Shown here: piece after piece, positions 50,301 to 59,504 of the stretch
Layout: every line of letters begins with the position of its first letter
Numbering within the stretch: position 1 is the stretch's first letter
Source: Coccinella septempunctata
Lineage: Eukaryota; Arthropoda; Insecta; Coleoptera; Coccinellidae
Assembly: GCF_907165205.1 (NCBI RefSeq)
Contig: NC_058192.1
Span: 7,812,001 to 7,876,000, forward strand
DNA: 64,000 nt
Direction of reading: 5' to 3'
Notes under the pieces: generated by a model
What the model was told of the DNA's origin: nothing
Database searches by the model: none
The model's input: only the letters and a program-made list of their open reading frames with translations
Made by a program: the position numbers and the translations under genes

Positions 50301-50453
50301 GGCGATAAATTTGGATTTACCATTAGCATGCTGCTTCTGGTGATATTGATTTTTTTGTATTATATTTTCAAACATAGAACTAAACCAAAGAAGAGAAAAT
50401 TGTGCAAGAAACTGATTAACTTAATCTCATTCAGGAGGGTGTCTTCTGTTTGA
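47352..50453 (+). CDS. MBTPS1: membrane-bound transcription factor site-1 protease
   Basis: One uninterrupted exon encoding 1033 aa (human 1052). Subtilisin-type serine protease of the Golgi that makes the first luminal cut in SREBP and ATF6. A signal peptide (about 1-26), a prodomain with the autocleavage-like GRRLL (169-173), then the catalytic domain with Asp205 (AIFDTGLS), His236 (GHGTFVAG), oxyanion Asn325 (AIGND) and Ser401 (GTSVASP) are all visible, followed by the conserved S1P luminal domain (PPGYFPRDNL, QWWMPDTGGAN) and one transmembrane helix at about 994-1013 with a basic cytosolic tail. All catalytic residues are present. Lack of introns in a gene this long is notable. It is tail-to-tail with Set2. 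Confidence 0.97.
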   Translation: MKTNRMYFPISCMVFLVFQFSVGVSSTSEDYLESPLCCNFTTENVKFEYSSQLIENEYIVMFNSYYKHNTRANYINSALNLSGIEKWQIIERENPASDYPSDFDVVIIHEDDQKDGLKALNSHPSIKRVTPQRMVTRTLKFVNEDHIWKGRRSLNLKSQFWQSSGRHTGRRLLRAVPRQITSVLMADTLWNMGITGKGIKVAIFDTGLSKSHPHFRKIKERTNWTNEKTFDDGIGHGTFVAGVIASSKECLGFAPDSELHIFRVFTNNQVSYTSWFLDAFNYAILKKINVLNLSIGGPDFKDHPFVDKVWELTANHIIMVSAIGNDGPLYGTLNNPADQMDVIGVGGINFEDQIAKFSSRGMTTWELPNGYGRVKPDIVTYGSGVRGSNIKGGCRVLSGTSVASPVVAGAVTLLASGVLHKGNDINPASMKQALMASARRLPGVNMFEQGQGKLNLVKAYQILNNYKPQASLSPSYIDLSECPYMWPYCTQPLYYGAMPIIVNITILNGLGVSGYIIDKPQWFSYTPQQGNLLEVSISYSEILWPWSGWLAVSLGVAPSGSTYDGIAHGHISLTVESPAAAGELEPRRSTVTLPIKAKIIPTPPRHKRILWDQYHNLRYPPGYFPRDNLKVKNDPLDWNGDHIHTNFKDMYQNLRNSGYYIEVLGAPFTCFAASQYGTLLIVDPEEEFYPEEISKLKRDVDSGLSVIVFADWYNTTIMKKVKFYDENTRQWWMPDTGGANVPALNDLLAAWGIALGDRVFEGDFKLNNHEMYFASGTSISKFPRSGLVISRKLNDQGMHMLGDITNEKFEVPVLGLLQTRTTNSSGRIVIYGDSNCIDTSHIEKSCYWMLDAILEYTSTGHLPSVFSNNHEDNWDSKVDTDLPLRMLGNRLNRFSKVLEGNLGESQTKPLPQCPHLVWSQPIPLNVTAPPNLYQSQKLLSLMEEELGPLGIENTVRDVSVEDANSQSNVWRWRNKPMEDISMSGDKFGFTISMLLLVILIFLYYIFKHRTKPKKRKLCKKLINLISFRRVSSV

Positions 50454-50730
50454 ATATATTTAGTTTTTTTATTTAATATTTATGTGAAATGTAATTATTC
50501 CTGGGGTTGTATTTATTTAATTTTATACTAGACGATATTATTTCGGATTCTTCATGAGAATTTTTTTAGTTAATATACTAACTTCAATGAAACAGCATAT
50601 GCTAGTTTTAACCATTTTTTAATGATTCTATTTGAACACAATTATGAATTGGAGTTAAAATGCAATTAGAAAAATTTAGTTGATAGACCACTTGTGATAT
50701 ATTATTGTATATAAATGTATACACAATAAT

Positions 50731-50736
50731 AATAAA
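50731..50736 (+). terminator. poly(A) signal candidate of S1P
   Basis: AATAAA about 280 nt after the stop codon, preceded by AATAAT repeats. A second plus-strand AATAAA lies at about 50979. Confidence 0.5.
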
Positions 50737-50990
50737 TTATGTATGTTTCGTCAGCTTTCTTCACTCTGAGAATCCTGCAGTTTGAAAGTGGTATTAATTT
50801 CCCCCTTGTTAACAAAATCTCAAAAGGAAAAATGTGATTGAATAACAGGTTTACTTTGACAAAAAAAACTCCATAGAGTTGAAATTATTTTGTTCGAATG
50901 AATTTTTAAAGAGAATACTATATTCTAGTTTCATCTGTTAGTCAATATTTTCACAACATAAAAAAATAACACACAAAGAATAAACTTTTC

Positions 50991-50996
50991 TTTATT
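50991..50996 (-). terminator. poly(A) signal candidate of Set2
   Basis: AATAAA on the minus strand about 236 nt after the Set2 stop codon. It lies within a few bases of a plus-strand AATAAA at about 50979. Confidence 0.45.
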
Positions 50997-51231
50997 TACA
51001 ACTCTATATATATATATACAACCATGAAAAAGGTCAAGGACATAATATACATAGATAATTAATAATGTTGGTGATAGACAATTCTCTAATAATTATTAAT
51101 TACACAAATAAAAAATGGAATTATTATCATAAAAACAATATTCCATTAAAATAGCAAAAATGCAGTCATCAAATTATTGAATGGTAATTCTATAAAACAT
51201 TGATAAAATGAACTTATCACAGACCAAATGA

Positions 51232-54200
51232 TCAATAGTAATGTTCAGGTTCATCATCTCTTTTGACATAAACTTCTCCAAATTTGCTCATATATTTACG
51301 AATGAAGTCTTTCGCTTTCACCTTGACACTTTCACTACACACAAGCTCTTCTATTTCCGAGATGTGTTTCATTTCTTTCAACATGACAAAATGTGTGAGC
51401 TGAAAAAATAATAACATATATATGTAGTTTATTTTTGTTCACTATTTTATAAAATGTATTCTAATGGATATGATGTTAGCCGGTAGATCTAACATATTGA
51501 TAGATACACTTTTTTGTCAAATGCCCACAACGATGGGAAAAAAAAAACAAAATTGCTATAGCCAATCGAAAAAAATTCGAAATCTGTCAATAAAATCTCC
51601 TTTAAAATATTTCCGTAACTCCATCTGTAATCATCAAGCACTCTTTGTTAATTTCCCTCAAAAAAGGGCAATAAAATCCGTTAGAATCGAAAACATCCCC
51701 GAAAGATGCGAAAACGAGACGTCACTGGTCATTTTCAATCGTGAATGCCCAGTCGAATGTTACGCTCATGTCTGTGTCGTCCAAGAGCCATCAACGGATG
51801 TCATCGGCGATTGTTTTATAACATGGAGTTAGCCAGAGCCCGTAAATTCTATGGTTTCTTCTGAGGATTTGTGAAATTTCGTCATAATTGATTTTTTTTT
51901 TCATAAAAATCAAGTATTTCAATATCGGTTTGCGGAACAAAAAGTAGTGGAGCACCCCGATTCTCAGACAAACTACCATTTCATATTATTTTAAGAAAAT
52001 AACTCACTTTTCTTGCAAGATGCTTGAAGTCTTCTGTATTTGTTATTCGTCCCTCCTTGCAATCTGACTTCCTGTAAACATTCAGTGATGTAACAACAGT
52101 ATTAGCCATTGCAGATCGGAATGCCTCTTTGATTTTCTTCGCGTTTTCCGTGTTTGAATACTTCATCTCCCTTATCTTAGCCTTTGAGGGTTGCTGCTTC
52201 AATTTTTTTTCTTTCATATGTTTTCTTCTTTGCTGCAGAATTATTTCTTTCTGTTTTTTGAGCATCAATTTATTCTCCTTATATCTCTTCAAGTCCTCCT
52301 TAAATAATAACTTATCTTCTTCGGTTCTAGGCTGAAATGTTAAAAGGTTATTCGAATCTATTAAAGAAATATTCACACTCACGCTTATTATTATTTCTTG
52401 AACTAAGGAAGAATTCTTCCTCTTTTTCGCAGAAGGACCTTCTTCATCCAATAGGTTGAACTGTTCCTTGAGCCTTTTATCAATGGAAGATTCTTCTTCA
52501 GTTGGAGAAATTTCAACATCTGGTTGAATTTCCTCGATCGTTTCAATTATCGGACTTGGGGTGTCCTCGATACGAGAAGAAATCCTTGGGATTATCGTTT
52601 TTATGGGAGGCGCAATTTTGAATTCTTTACTTATTTGTTTCTTGACTTGTCTCAATAATCTGCTGTCATTTATAATTTCTTCGTCGCTATCCGAGTCATC
52701 TGAACTGGAGTCTGAAGTTGATGAACTTGACTCCGAACTGCTAGAGTCTGAATCTGAAAGAAGTGAATTTCATAAAAATCATATTCTGCCATCATGTAAG
52801 ATATTTATTTATATTCGTGTAGCTACCATCTTCTGGAGTACTTTCTGCTGGTTCCAATGGTGGTGGTTCCCACTGACTTTTCCTGATTCGTATGTGGTAG
52901 TAATACGGTCGCCCGTATTTATCTTTCGCACTTTTCCATTTAGGGGGTAACTTGGGCGGTGGTGGAATAGGACCCAAGAACTTGACATCCCCAATGATAC
53001 TGATAATTTCGCTATTTTTCTCCTGCTGATACAAAACCGGAGATTGTGTTTGTCCAATCATCATCTGAGGTGAATATCCCATCGGATTGTGAAGACCTTG
53101 AACACCTGGCAAAGGAGGAGGAGTTTGAGGTGGTAAAGTAGGAGGTGGCATATTGGTAGGAACGGGGGGTAAACTGGGAATAGCTTGACCTTGATGAATG
53201 TTAGTGGACATTGTGCCACTAGTTGGTGGAATTTGGTGTATTAAAGCAGGAGGGAGTGAGGAAGTCAGCGGAGGCCTACCTACAGGTATCGGGGGAACCA
53301 TATGAGACAGATTTCTACCAGTCGATAATGGCGGCATAGGTGCGGGCATCCCGTTAGACATCTGAAAACGAAGAATAAATACCGGGTTTACCACTACTCA
53401 TACGTAATGCTGCACAAAATAACCATAGAGTTTGAAAATATATTCGAAAATCCTAAAATATAGAGGGTGTTCCACTTGAAATAAGACCTTATACGCCCTG
53501 AAAATTTCTGGAATAGTCAATAATATTTTTGCTCAGTTTATTACCTGAATTTGAGGCATGCCATATGGGTAGGTTGAAGTAGACTGAATGTGCGGAGGAG
53601 GTATGTTTGTGTTGGGCAGAGAAGCGGGAATGGCCATATTTGGCATATGTCCGTAACCCAAAGGATTGTCAGCAGATGGAGGAATGGGATAATTTTGCCA
53701 TTGCCCAATCTGCGGATTCCAAATACATTGAAAACCTCTAGTTGGATCGAACGGAGCAGTGAACCTTGGGTCCGTGCCAATCAACATGCAGTTTTTCTCG
53801 TGCTGTATCCATAACTCTCTCTGCTTTCTTCGTCTATCTTCTTCCTGCTGTTCCACTTGAAGGGCGAACAGTTTCCTTCTGCTATATTTGCTCAATACGG
53901 TCTGTTGCTGATTGCGCTCATCCGATTTGAAATTTTTCTTATCTTGCAACCGGGATTTTTGCATGCCTTGAAATAAATATGATTTTACTTAATTTTTTAC
54001 TGGATGATGATGATTTTGAACTTTTAATAAATAATTTCATTTCACAATAAGAGTACACAGCTCCACAATTCATAGGGATCTCTGACCTCCCATCAATTTA
54101 TTTCAAGAATATGCACTTCAAGATTTTTTTTTGATCAGATTGAGGAGTATGTTAGTTGATATTCTTGTTTTTTCTGAAGAGTTTCATAGAAAAAATTTTC

Positions 54201-57200
54201 AATTTAGTATGAGGAATTCCAGTCTTGAAAAAATGCGTATTTTTTTGGTAAAAAAAATTTTTATGGGGTAATTTCTCGAATTAAAGTAAAGTTGACTTAT
54301 AATGAAAAATTAAGTTTCATCTATAAAAAAACGCTATCTGACACTTTTGATCAATTCAAATCAGATTGCCTCTCCACTAACCTCTATATCTGCTTTCATT
54401 CTTCTTTTCCGCATACTGTTCTAAACCCAATCCAGCAATATAACCTTTATTGGCCTCCCTTTCATGCTCTTTCATCTGCTCTATCCTTTCCTTCTTAGGT
54501 ATCCTGAACACTTCCTTGAGCTTAGACCACATCTCCACAAGTTTAGTCGCCAAAATGATTATTTCGAATTCGTAATTGGGCGTTTTGTCTTCAAGCGTCA
54601 CTAGTTTAGGCTTAGTGGACGACAGATACAAATCATCTTCGAAGATATTCACTATCTCCTCCGCCAGAGCCGGTCCACGGGTGTTTTTGAAGTACGAGTT
54701 CTCAGATTTGACCTCCTGCATTCCAACAGATTTCCTAATTTGAGTTTCGTCCAAGATCTGGACCTCCGAATGATAATCGGTTTCCATGGTTTCTTGGTTA
54801 GTATCTGCTACTGGGGTGGGCGTCGGAGGCTGACTAACCTCAGTTTCCACTTTTGGGGAATTACTCTCAGAATTCGAATCAATTGATGAGCTTGAAGTTA
54901 GCGGAACCGACCACTTTTCAATGGTAGCCAAAACTTTGCTGTCTTGAAGCATTGTCTTGTTTGGTACAGGAAGTACTGCCAATGTTTGAAGCACTTCCAA
55001 TCTGTAAAAACCAATGTGAGAAGAGATATATTAATGAAAAAACAGATTTTATGGGAAAACTGTGTGAAGCATACCTCAGAGAATCGTATTTTTTATCCAA
55101 TTGACATAGATGCTGGGCATCGGTCATATATCCGTGCATAAGACGTAAACCATGATAATCTAAGAAGAGTCGACGGCAAGGTAGTTCCCCTCTTCTCAAA
55201 ACTCTTAACAGTTTTCCTCTTTGAGCTGGTTCTTTGGCTCTTATCATCAACCTTGATAGCTTCAGTGTGTGTGCTTGATTTTTCAAACCAGTTGTAACCA
55301 AAAGATCGATTTCCTCATCTAGTTGCTAAAAAATGTATCATGTTAAGTAGCATGTTATCAAAGAATATTGCAATTAAAGAATATTTACATCATCCTCAAA
55401 CAACTCCTTTCGAAGCTTCCTTTTCGATTTAGTCCTCTTCACTTTAGTCACGACTGGAATAGGAGTCGTTACTTCTTCTTTTTCTACTTTTGGAACAACT
55501 TCTTCTGTGACAGATTCTTCTGGTTTAACCTCCGGTATAGCCTCTGGCACAGGCTTAACCTCGACGGTTTCTTCAACTTCCTCGTCCTCCTCATCGTCAC
55601 ATTCTTCATCTTCATCTGGTTCATCGCCGAGCCAACCTCGGCATGAAGGTGCTTCACAATAACATTTTTGAGCCTCTTTTCTGTAATTTTAAATTGGGGT
55701 TTGATCCTTATTTCTGCTTCAATACAATTATAAGTCAAAAGATATTCAGATTGTATCAGTTCTACTGATACTAACAAAATGTAATATTAATGTTACTCAC
55801 CCATATCTTTCAAACCTATAATCGAATGTCACTTCTTCTCCAGCTAAAATTGTTCTTGTACTGAAGAAACCTATTCGTAGTTCCCCATTTACTGTCCACT
55901 TTTGAGTTTCAGCATTTGGTTCACAGGAATGGTTTATGAATCTAGAAATGTTACCTGAAAAATAGCCTTATAGAAATACGTGGCTTGGGACTGGGTGAAG
56001 TTTTTTCCTTCAAATAAAAATTTTTATTTTCAATGTTCTACTTTTGTAGAGTTGCAATTTAAAAAAAATCTTCTGAAATATGTATTTTGCTTCATCCTTA
56101 TCTGAATCTTTCACTAACCCTTTTGTGTAGCATCGATAATAGCATCTGACCTCAGAGACATGAAATAATAATGCGTGTTTTTATCCTGAGAGTATACATC
56201 TGCCCTCCTGTCAAATTCATCAGCATTGAGAACTTCCCCAACATATTCAAGAATGAATTCTCCACTGGAAAAAAATGTTTATGAATGCAAAGCCACTACT
56301 TTAAGTGATTATGAATTTGATGACAATGTTTATGAAACACCCTGTATATTTCTCCATGAACTCTCAATGGGCACTTCTGGTGAGACACATATGAAGATGA
56401 GAAGATGTGGTCCACTATGGATCACAAAGAAGGGGTATGGTCAGTATGTAGCTGAGAAAAAGGCCACTTACTACCTAACCAAAGTAACCAAAGTGTATAT
56501 ACTGACCAAACCCAAGCGGTGTAATGAGCTTAATATTGCCCCCCCCAACCACATGCTTTTAAGGGTATGTGGTTCCTGAAAAGCTTTAAAAGTCAGCTAG
56601 ATTCTGCAAATTAACACCAAGGCTGCATTAAATCTGTCCACTGCTTATAATTTAACAGTTATCGACTGTCTCTAAAAGTTTAAATTAACCTGCCAGTCTT
56701 CATTATAGTTGGAAATCAATGTTACCTCAGCCATCAACAAAAAAACAATAATTAATAATCAGATCCAGATAAACAAGGGCAAGATATACAAAAATTTTAG
56801 TATATGAGTTGAAAATTAAATTTTTAGTTTTAAATCTACTCACTATGGAATATTTGCAGCAGCTCTTAAACCTAATCCTTTCTTATGGGTGTTGAAAACC
56901 TCAACTGGAGCAAACTGACTCTTCTGGAATTTTTTATTAGCACATCGATCACCAACTTGACAAAGATTTCCACTGAAAACAGTTGTTTAGGATGTTATCG
57001 CAATGTTGATCAAATATAATTGCTCAAAGTGCAGTTTCCGGAATTAAATTTTATTTCAAGTGAATCTTACCATTCAATCATTAAGAGTCTATTCAAGCAA
57101 TCCTCACCACAAGCCATTTCTCCTCTTTCTTTTTCTTCTTCAGTCAAAAAACAATCACATGTCATTTTTTTTGCTTCTTTACATACAAATCGTTCGGTTA

Positions 57201-58554
57201 AGTAAATATTTTCCTTCAGATGCACAAACTGCTTCAACCGGTTTTCTACCAACTCGTCTTTAATTTGGGAATTGATTTTCACCTTTTCAGGGTCAGTATT
57301 GATGACTAGATTTTCTTTTATACTATCATTTGATTTAGTTTCCAAGTTGGATACATTCATTTCTAATTCACTGGACCTTCTCCATCTAGATTTTACTTTA
57401 ATAGGTTTCTCAGAAGGTTCATTTTTACATGAAATACTCTGATTAGGAATAGCTTTTTCAATCTCATTTTTAATATCCGAAATTTCACACTCTTTTACTT
57501 TCACAAGACCATGACCAACAGAGGGCTTTTTTAAAACACTGATTGATTTTATGCGACTAGAACGTCTTATCACACCATCATCTAATTCATCACTTTTTGT
57601 TTTTACAGCAGTTTTTGCCTTAGTAGTCTTACTTTTATCTTTTTTTGTTGTCTCCTTCTTCTGACTTTTGTTAGATTTTGTTTCATTTTGTTTTTTACTT
57701 TTACCTTTCAATGTTTTTTCGATTTTAATTATATCCTCTAATAGTGAAGAATCTTCAGCTTTATCTTCTGACTCATTCAACTGGTAATCTATATCCTTCA
57801 ATTTATCATCTAACATTTTACTAGTCTCATTTTCATTTCTATTATCTGTGTCAATCAGTTCACTTATAACAGGGGAATCACAAGAATCTTGCAATTCCGT
57901 TATGAATTCAGTATTATCATCCTCATTTTTCTGAATACTATCATGTGTTTGGGAAACTTCTAATTTATTTAAAACTTGAGAAAGTTTATCATCAATTTTA
58001 TTCATTTCCTCCTCATCATTCTTCTTAATTTCTTCTTCCTTTAATAATTCATCATTAGTTCCTACCAAATCTATAGGTCCCACATTGCTATTATCATTTT
58101 CAGCTTCTAATGTTACTTCCTGACTAACATAATCAACTGTAACAACATTATCTACTGAATCAAATTCAATTAGCTCTTCCATTACATCTTGTTCATGTAC
58201 TTCCAAATGCTCTAATTGTTCAGTTAAATCATATGTACTATCCTCTGGGATAGTAATTTGGGAATTCAAGGAAGTTTCACATTCAACTGAACTACATTCA
58301 TTACTTTCTGCTAAAGTATCAGACTTATGTGCCAATTCATCACTTTCATTCACCATATCGTTCTCAACCAAACTTTCAAAATTCTCCTGTGATATGCTGA
58401 TAATTGATTTCTTCGGTTGCCTAGGTTTGCGAGTGGTAATTTTCTTCACGGGCGTTTTTCTTTTAACAGTTTTTTTTGTTGTTTTAGTGTTTTTTGTTGC
58501 ATCCACATCACCTGTTGTAATTTTTTGTTGAACTTTCTTTTTTCGTGGAGGCAT
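51232..58554 (-). CDS. Set2: histone H3 Lys36 trimethyltransferase Set2/SETD2
   Basis: Twelve exons: 58554-57071, 56972-56844, 56264-56119, 55954-55801, 55680-55389, 55325-55075, 55001-54382, 53966-53545, 53361-52827, 52753-52383, 52331-52008, 51399-51232. All are GT-AG and phases agree; 4896 nt, 1631 aa. Residues 1-460 are disordered and charged. Then come the AWS domain (about 463-517, CDCF...CGEDCLNRLLMIEC), the SET domain (about 520-640, with KKGLGLRAA, NHSCEPN and FDYRFERYG), the post-SET CYCEAPSC, a low-charge regulatory region, Pro/Met-rich stretch, WW domain (Trp1308 and Trp1330) and the C-terminal SRI domain (about 1530-1620) that binds phosphorylated RNA polymerase II tails. Set2 deposits H3K36me3 co-transcriptionally. 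It is shorter than human SETD2, mostly in the N-terminal disordered part. Confidence 0.97.
56265..56843 (-). other. Set2 intron 3 with repeat debris
   Basis: This 579-bp intron contains ACACCCTGTA at about 56337, the inner end sequence of the TIR family at 62758-63567, and a GC-richer piece (about 56370-56580) with repeated CCAAAGTAACC and a C-run at 56540. It is probably old transposon sequence. The long plus-strand frame across it (56226-56579) is not a gene. Confidence 0.4.
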
Positions 58555-59504
58555 AATGATCGCTTGGTTAGAAAATTATTCGTATTGACTACGGAAAAAA
58601 CTGAACGTGAAATACATCAGGGATATATTAGTTAGATTAGAGCGATGTTATAATTTTTTCTTGTCTATGATAAATAAAAATAAACTTTTTAATTAAACTC
58701 TCAACCATCGATAAATACAAAGATCCTTCATTTTAGAGCATAGAAATCATGGGTCGAATAAAAGCAAAGTTAATCTTTCATATAAGTACATAATTCGTAG
58801 TTCAAAATAGTAAATTACTCATACTTTTTGCAGTTTCAACAAATATTTCAATAATGAACCAGAGTATAAACAACAATTTCTTGTAAAAACACACAAAAAA
58901 AAGATTTTCTTCAGTAGAAACTCTACCAAAATTCAAACTTGGGGCCTACTTTCTAAATTCATATCCGGTAGTCAAAAACTACTTTGTTATCTGTGGTTGA
59001 AATGCGCATTGCGGCCTTTGCGCATAGTCAGTGATCATTGACATCCGAAAAATGTACCAACTTCTATGAGCAAAGAGCAACTTTTCAATCTTATTCCCGT
59101 TTCCGCTGTGCTGTCTGGTACTTTGCTCACACGTCAAGCGTGGAATATCATAAAATTGTGTATTTTGTAAATATTTATTTGCCCCAATTCTCATTATAAG
59201 GCGAATTCTATAATCTTCAATATTAGAAAAAGTTATAGTATTTACTATTTGGTTGTTATTTGACTTTAGAAATAGTCTTTCACCAATTCTAATTGGCATG
59301 ACGGAAAAACCAAAATGGAGACGATCACGCTTACCTCAAAAGATTGAATATGAATATTATTTAATCGATTCATAAGAATCATTAGGTAAAACTTGTCGTG
59401 AAATAATACCGATTTTAGTCAGATAAACTGAACAATATTACGAGTCTGCAGTTATTTTATGTTTATAGTGCAATAAGTAAATTGGATTCCATTACAAAAC
59501 CAAT
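58555..59504. promoter_or_regulatory. head-to-head interval Set2 / PNUTS
   Basis: 950 bp separate the opposite start codons. The only notable content is a 106-codon minus-strand frame (58979-59299) and, on the minus strand, an ATG 39 nt before a good donor (GAG then GTAAGC at about 59334). Confidence 0.45.
58979..59299 (-). CDS. uncharacterised 106-codon open frame (doubtful)
   Basis: An ATG-initiated frame lying upstream of Set2 on the same strand. The predicted peptide is basic, with no signal peptide, membrane segment or known domain. It could be a small orphan gene, part of a Set2 5' leader, or chance. The locally raised GC at 58990-59110 and the nearby donor on the same strand keep it from being dismissed outright. 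Confidence 0.25.
   Translation of the reverse strand: MPIRIGERLFLKSNNNQIVNTITFSNIEDYRIRLIMRIGANKYLQNTQFYDIPRLTCEQSTRQHSGNGNKIEKLLFAHRSWYIFRMSMITDYAQRPQCAFQPQITK

Larger units (their letters stand above)
50454..51231. other. tail-to-tail interval S1P / Set2
   Basis: 778 bp between convergent stop codons containing poly(A) signals for both genes, so the transcripts may overlap. Nothing else recognised. Confidence 0.5.

Noticed and set aside
56226..56579. 117-codon plus-strand frame inside the Set2 locus
   Set aside because: It overlaps Set2 exon 3 in antisense and then runs into intron sequence with transposon debris.
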